Below are positions 8,311 to 12,095 of a stretch of 12,095 bases of DNA, in pieces. The notes under the pieces are model-generated. The model saw only the letters and a program-made list of their open reading frames with translations, did not search any database and had not been told where the DNA came from. Every line of letters starts with the position of its first letter. Within the stretch, counting starts at the first letter, position 1. The stretch covers positions 1-12,095 of the forward strand of contig JALLAZ010001931.1 of NCBI GenBank assembly GCA_036939755.1, written 5' to 3'. The stretch comes from Stephanodiscus triporus. Taxonomy: Eukaryota; Bacillariophyta; Thalassiosirophyceae; Thalassiosirales; Thalassiosiraceae. The translations under genes were made by a program, and so were the position numbers.

Positions 8311-11300
8311 TCAGCTATTTATCCTTTTAGTAGGTGTTTTAGTTGGTAGCTTAGTCGGTGACTTAGTTGGTGACTTAGTCTCTACCAGGCTTGCCTGTTG
8401 TTGCATGGGAAGCATTGGCTTGCGTGTTGTTGGCTTGCGTGTAGGCAGTCGTGGTTTCTTTGTAGGTTTCCTTGTTGGTGTAAAGGTTGGGCTTGCAGTT
8501 GCTGGTGTCATTGGTGCATTGGTGGGTCCACATTCTTCCCAGAATAGGCAAATCCCAACATTGCCTGCCCTGTTAGTTGCGATGGTATCAGTTTCGCCAG
8601 GTGAAGATGGAGAGCATTTGCGATTCATGTGGACCTCGACGGAGGTGCCTGATGTGAATCCCGCCTCACCCCCCATATTCCAACAAGCTTCATAGCCTTC
8701 ATAAGAAAACACAAATTGCGCATTGAGTAATTATCCCTTCGAGGTATAAAACAGGATCCCGGTTTGCAAATCAATACTCACCAATTGTACGACCGCCTGC
8801 ATCAGGATACTTGACATATCTGAAATTTCCATAGGAAGTGGAGCTATCAAGCTTTTTGGTTGAGGGCTTTGTACCATCCGTATTGTTATATTTTACCCAA
8901 GCTTCATCAGTGGTCGGCTCTATTTCACATTTCTCATTTGCAGGGATATTTAAAAGGTAAGCGGCAACACAGAAAGTATTAGTTTTGCAGTCATAACCAA
9001 TATGAACAGCCCCGGCTTTATCTGCGTTTCCCCTTGATGAACCATCAGAAGTATTCGTTCCTGCACGATTTCCAGAGATATACATATCAATTAACGTGAA
9101 GTTAATGTATTCATCTCCTGTCCAATTCGACCCAATCAGGCCATCACCGTCTTGCTTGATGTTACCATCTATATCAGGTAATTTCGATGTGGAGGTTGAC
9201 GATAGATTATATGCGGTAGGGCAGTATGGAGTAATAAATGATGGGTTAGGTGTAAAATCGCTAATAGGAGGGGCCGTCTCGGGAGGATTCGTTGGCTCAC
9301 TGGTGGGTGAATTCGTCGGCTGGCTCGTGGGTGAGTTCGTTGGCTGGCTCGTGGGTGAGTTCGTCGGCTGGCTCGTGGGTGAGTTCGTCGGCTGGCTCGT
9401 GGGTGAATTCGTCGGCTGGCTCGTGGGTGAATTTGTTGGCTGGCTCGAGGGCGAATGTGTTGGCGGTGGTGTTGGGGGTGATGATGTGGGTGGTAATGTT
9501 TCGTTTGTGAAGTTGAAGCATGGTCCTCCGTTCGCACTCCTGTTTGTTGCAACAGTGTCAGACTGAGATCCGCAGATGCGATTGAAGTGAATCTCCATGG
9601 GGTTACCAGACTCAAAACCTATCTTTCCCACCATATTCCAACAAGATTCATAACCTGTGTCAAGTGTGAATTTTGTTCTTCTTAGTTATTGTACCATCGG
9701 TAGGATAATAGATTATCACAGAAAGTACATAGTCACTTACCAATTACTCGAGAGGAGCCGCTACCGCCAGAATATCTGACGTATTCAAAGTTGGCGCCTG
9801 AGGATTCACTTGTCAGCTTAGGGTTGGGGTTATTTTGTAGTTTGTTGTAGTTAACATAGGACGAGCCCACCTCCACATTGCAATTTGTATTGCCGTCGGT
9901 AGTATAATCAAGGTAAGCGGCAACACAAAGATAAGGGTTGGTGTAACCAACAAAAGCTCTCCCCGCCAAAGCGCTGTTTCCGTTCCCAGCCTGATCGCCA
10001 GATACATACAGTTTTACCTGCACAAAGGAGGTAGAATATTCAGTTCCAACCCAACCTGTAATATTGGGGTTTTCACCCCAACCATCGCCAAATAGATTAA
10101 TGGTCCCATTAATGAATGGATTAGTTCCAGGAGATACTCCTGAAGGAAGAGCATATGAACCATAGCAAATCTCCTGTGCATGGACGCTGCCAGCGAGAGA
10201 TGCAACCACAGCGAAGCAAGTCAAAACAGTGTAGGGCTGAATTGCCATCATTCCTCGGCCATACACGTTGTTCTTGAATAGACGAGTAGCACCGATGATT
10301 ATATATATCATCATGGAGATCGCGACAAAAAGAACTGCTGCGTAGAGCAAAGGATTTAAAAGAAAGTCTTCAATTCGCTCAGAAACATGATTGAGGGTTG
10401 GATCAGACCAAGCCTTGGGGGTGTCCTGGTAGAGGTATGTCGGGATTTTGTAGGCGGCTTTACAGGTGATTTCTTCGAGTCTGTTAATCTATAATCGTCA
10501 TGTTATTTGATACTCTGTGAGTGTAATGTAGATATAGAGTTCGCAAATAACATGGATATTGTATCATGTTGCACTTATAACTCACCGCCTCCTCAAAGGC
10601 CAAGGTCGAGGCACTCTCTTCTTCATTGCCCAGAGCATTGTCCCAGCCGGGAAAGATCTCTGCAAAAGTACCAGTCTTCGTAGTCTCAATGGTCTGTGAT
10701 GTCATTTGATTCGCTGCCGCTCCGCCAAGACCGCGCAAGATCTGATTCGATAATGATAGAGATGGTTTGGTGGGGCACAACGAAAATTTTTGTGAGGAGA
10801 ACAAGTGTGACATGATTCAAAGCATGAATGAGAGAAATGATCGTACCGCCTCCTTAAAGGCCAAGGCACCTTCCTCTTCTTCGCAGAGAGCATCGACATG
10901 ACTAGCAGAGCATGCATCCAGAGCGTAAAACGTCAGGAGGGTGGGGGATGGCGTCGTTACCACCTCTTCACCTTGAATAACGATCTTCGATGGAGAGTCA
11001 GCGATGATAAACGATATCATCCTGGAGATCGCAACAAAGGGTGCTGCTGCATAAGACGCATGAGTAGTAGCCAGAAGGCCCCAATCAATCAAAGGCGAGG
11101 CAACAGAGGAGGTGGTCTTGGGGATGACATTCCTGCCGGCATGGGTAGTAGTTGCGAGAGGAAGTAGTGTCTTTGTGATCTTGGCGGTCTGTGGATTCAT
11201 GTGATTCGTACTGTGGTCAATCTGATTTCGTCAGAGAGGACGGATTTTGTTCGCGATGTGTTCGGTGAGTATCGAAATTCGAGAAGAAGAATACATGACA

Positions 11301-11489
11301 GAATAGGGCATCGACTCAAATGAAGAGAAGTATTTTTGCGTGCTCGTGGGTAATACCACTTACCATGCAGAATGCAGATGATCCCACCGCGTTGTCTCCA
11401 ATGAATTTGTAGGGCAGAGTGAGAGAATCGGCGCAAAAAATACGTGCGGCAAGTAGAATCACAGTGGAGCGGACGATGGAGGACATCAT
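8311..11489 (-). CDS. Six-exon gene for a membrane/secreted protein with two homologous extracellular domains and SPTSQPTN repeats
   Basis: Exons (minus): 11489-11364, 11221-10847, 10741-10586, 10488-9741, 9654-8782 and 8696-8311, joined by GT-AG introns of 142, 105, 97, 86 and 85 nt, give 887 residues. Exon 1 encodes a signal-like MMSSIVRSTVILLAARIFCA. Exon 4 has a membrane span, LLYAAVLFVAISMMIYIIIG (about residues 270-289), then a second signal-like stretch (about 299-324, ending SVHA). Domain 1 (about 326-515) and domain 2 (about 610-803) are homologous: each has a CVAAYL strand, a YV.Y core, then IGYE.CWNM and a final VATNR or IATNR block. Octapeptides SPTSQPTN fill about 536-591. The tail is basic, with KSPTK-type repeats. 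Several NxS/T sites suggest glycosylation. The product is probably exported, at the cell surface or wall; its biochemical role is unknown. The exon 4-6 part is the more certain. It may be a separate gene starting at the ATG at 10251, giving 589 residues. Confidence 0.65.
8326..8379 (-). repeat. 12-bp coding repeat for Lys-x-Pro-Thr tail
   Basis: Four 12-bp units based on acttagttggtg (plus strand) encode KSPT, KSPT, KLPT and KTPT on the minus strand. With upstream KPTKKP and RKPTTRKP they form a strongly basic C-terminus of the spliced gene. Regular lysines in a Ser/Thr/Pro-rich secreted tail are compatible with binding polyanions or with silica-associated proteins, but that is inference only. 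Confidence 0.75.
9288..9455 (-). repeat. 24-bp minisatellite, seven units, encoding SPTSQPTN
   Basis: Seven head-to-tail 24-bp units (plus-strand form ttcgtcggctggctcgtggg followed by tgag or tgaa) start at 9288, 9312, 9336, 9360, 9384, 9408 and 9432. In exon 5 they encode SPSSQPTN, five SPTSQPTN and SPTSEPTN. The inner units are nearly identical, so copy number probably varies between strains. The outer units are diverged, as expected of an array that grows in the middle. It forms a likely extended, O-glycosylatable linker between the two folded domains. Confidence 0.95.
10252..11489 (-). other. Upstream module of the spliced gene (exons 1-3 and start of exon 4), possibly a separate gene
   Basis: Exons 1-3 and the first 79 codons of exon 4 are joined by three introns, all phase 0, with acceptors CAG|ATT, CAG|ATC and TAG|ATT. 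Exon 2 (ending ALAFKEA) and exon 3 (ending TLAFEEA) also share their starts (NHMNPQT..KITKT against NQMTSQTIETTKT). Exon 2 additionally holds a worn copy of the exon 4 membrane span (YAAAPFVAISRMISFII against YAAVLFVAISMMIYIII) and of the signal-like stretch after it. The exon 4 start has INRLEEITCKAAYKIPTYLY. Later introns are phase 1, so this module has a separate history. No known domain is recognised. It could be the N-terminus of one protein or an independent short membrane protein whose 3' boundary I cannot see, because no stop separates it from the downstream signal sequence. Confidence 0.5.
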
Positions 11490-11521
11490 GGCTATGCTGC
11501 AATGGGTGAGATGGTGGATGT

Positions 11522-11527
11522 TTTATA
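11522..11527 (-). promoter_or_regulatory. TATA-like box upstream of the six-exon gene
   Basis: TATAAA on the minus strand (within AATATAAAACATCC) lies about 33 bp before the exon 1 ATG at 11489. If used, the 5' leader would be only a few nucleotides, or translation would begin at a later ATG. Position and match are suggestive only. Confidence 0.35.
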
Positions 11528-11554
11528 TTTGTGATATTTTGGGGGAAGGTTACG

Positions 11555-11568
11555 TTGCCAATTGGCAA
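11555..11568. promoter_or_regulatory. CCAAT-containing perfect palindrome
   Basis: TTGCCAATTGGCAA is a 14-bp perfect palindrome holding CCAAT on both strands. It lies about 28 bp upstream of the TATA-like box, a plausible spacing for an NF-Y-type CCAAT element serving the minus-strand gene, and possibly a plus-strand one. Confidence 0.35.
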
Positions 11569-11800
11569 TCCATGCAATTTTCTCACACCTCTATCCGGCC
11601 ACGCGCACTTATCGAGGAGAGAGAGTGAATGAGAGGTATGTGTCATAGTACCAATACGTACTACATTTTCGTGAACAAAAAAACTCTAAAGACGGATGTA
11701 TTTTGTAGATTCTATGTATCAATACTCTATTTTTCCAACAAAACAATTGGCCGTATTCTCACACAAAAAGTACAGCTTCAGGCCACTCTTTTTCCAGGAG

Positions 11801-11909
11801 CGCGGGAATTTTTTTGTTTGAAAAAAAAAACAGAAATATCTAACTTGTATTGCAATCAGAAGCACCGAAAGAAGAGAAAGTCTTCGGCTCTTTCAAAAAG
11901 ATTCCCGCG
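11801..11909. repeat. Imperfect 16-bp inverted repeat enclosing 77 bp
   Basis: The left arm cgcgggaatttttttg (11801-11816) and right arm caaaaagattcccgcg (11894-11909) are reverse complements at 15 of 16 positions. The enclosed sequence is AT-rich and contains the first of two hairpins. The structure could be a small foldback element. Each arm also contains an E2F-like GCGGGAA/TTCCCGC core. Confidence 0.8.
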
Positions 11910-12020
11910 GTTGCACAAGATCCACATCACAAGTACGTAGTATGCTAGGGGTCACTTACAAGATCCAACGAAGGAGTCCAACAAGACAAAAAAAAGAGAA
12001 AGCCTTCGGCTTTCAAAAAG
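11873..12020. repeat. Two related hairpins in direct repeat, 122 bp apart
   Basis: The segment agagaaagtcttcggctctt followed by tcaaaaag (11873-11900) recurs as agagaaagccttcggctttc followed by aaaaag (11995-12020). The second forms a perfect 7-bp stem, gaaagcc-ttc-ggctttc (11998-12014); the first forms the same stem with one bulge and one G-T pair. A stem preserved while its sequence changed hints at selection for the fold, but with two copies this is weak evidence. Confidence 0.7.
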
Positions 12021-12057
12021 AAGATATCGTATTGGGCCCGGGAAGACACTGGATTGG

Positions 12058-12065
12058 GCGCCAAA
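12058..12065. promoter_or_regulatory. E2F-like site GCGCCAAA
   Basis: GCGCCAAA within ttgggcgccaaaaa matches the reverse complement of the TTTGGCGC form of the E2F consensus. Together with GCGGGAA at 11803-11808 and TTCCCGC at 11902-11908 it makes three E2F-like cores in about 260 bp. It is a candidate cell-cycle promoter element for a gene beyond the right edge. Confidence 0.3.
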
Positions 12066-12095
12066 AAGGGGGGAATATACAGGGCGGCCCCGCTT

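Larger units (their letters stand above)
11640..12095. other. Region with no supported gene; repeat- and motif-rich edge
   Basis: The one open frame here (plus, about 11629-11940) is AT-driven Lys/Phe/Tyr-rich text with no motif, and I do not call it. The stretch carries poly-A/poly-T runs, a 16-bp inverted repeat, two related hairpins, a 10-bp direct repeat acaagatcca (11915-11924, 11958-11967) and GC-rich palindromes gggccc/cccggg near 12035. It may be the regulatory region of a gene to the right of the window. Confidence 0.5.

Noticed and set aside
8279..8695. Plus-strand hydrophobic frame with VGSLVGDLVGDLV repeats
   Set aside because: It is the antisense of the Lys/Pro/Thr tail in exon 6.
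9096..9566. Plus-strand frame with a GEFVGWLV repeat, like a glycine-zipper membrane protein
   Set aside because: It is the exact antisense of the SPTSQPTN repeats; the minus strand has splice sites, domain homology and a signal sequence.
10480..10488. Alternative splice acceptor AACAG at 10481 for intron 3
   Set aside because: It puts exon 4 into a frame that stops within a few codons; the TAG acceptor next to 10488 keeps the long frame open.
11629..11940. 103-codon plus-strand frame starting at ATG
   Set aside because: Lys/Phe/Tyr-rich text produced by poly-A and poly-T runs, overlapping the inverted repeat, with no motif.
11998..12020. Bacterial-type intrinsic terminator (stem followed by an A-run)
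   Set aside because: It has no gene in front of it and a related copy 122 bp away, in a eukaryotic context with introns; it is treated as a repeat instead.

Overview
The window looks like nuclear DNA of a diatom or a close stramenopile relative. Three things point that way: the remains of a Ty1/copia retrotransposon with a diatom-like RT/RNase H; a secreted protein with Ser/Pro/Thr/Gln/Asn octapeptide repeats of the kind common in diatom cell-surface proteins; and short (85-142 nt) GT-AG introns. Nothing looks bacterial: there are no operons or Shine-Dalgarno-led ORFs, and the best gene only reads through after splicing. The taxonomic call is inference from style, not from a database match.

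Layout. 1-429: AT-rich edge plus an unrecognised minus-strand ORF that runs into the copia fragment. 424-1875: a 5'-truncated, frameshifted copia fragment, plus strand, keeping part of RT and most of RNase H. The RT segment carrying the catalytic YVDD is deleted. A purine tract and a probable very short 3' LTR follow. 1876-6265: a long minus-strand pseudogene, visibly more GC-rich than its surroundings, chained from about a dozen frames. It has an Ala/Lys/Gln-rich coiled-coil-like stretch, acidic Ser-rich segments, a small Cys/His cluster and an internal ~175 bp tandem duplication. I do not recognise its family. 6266-8310: mostly non-coding, with a weak minus-strand open frame, a CA/CT-rich stretch and a degenerate AT-rich tandem repeat.

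8311-11489 (minus) is the best gene. Six exons splice into one frame of 887 codons. Exons 1-3 plus the start of exon 4 form an N-terminal membrane-associated module with phase-0 introns. The rest of exon 4 through exon 6 has an internal signal-peptide-like stretch, two homologous ~190-residue extracellular-type domains, each cut by a phase-1 intron at the same codon, seven SPTSQPTN-type octapeptides between them, and a Lys/Pro/Thr-rich basic tail. The two modules may be one protein or two neighbouring genes whose frames happen to be open into each other. A TATA-like box and a CCAAT palindrome lie just upstream.

11640-12095 holds no convincing gene. It contains a 16-bp inverted repeat, two related hairpins and three E2F-like motifs, perhaps the edge of a promoter for a gene beyond the window.
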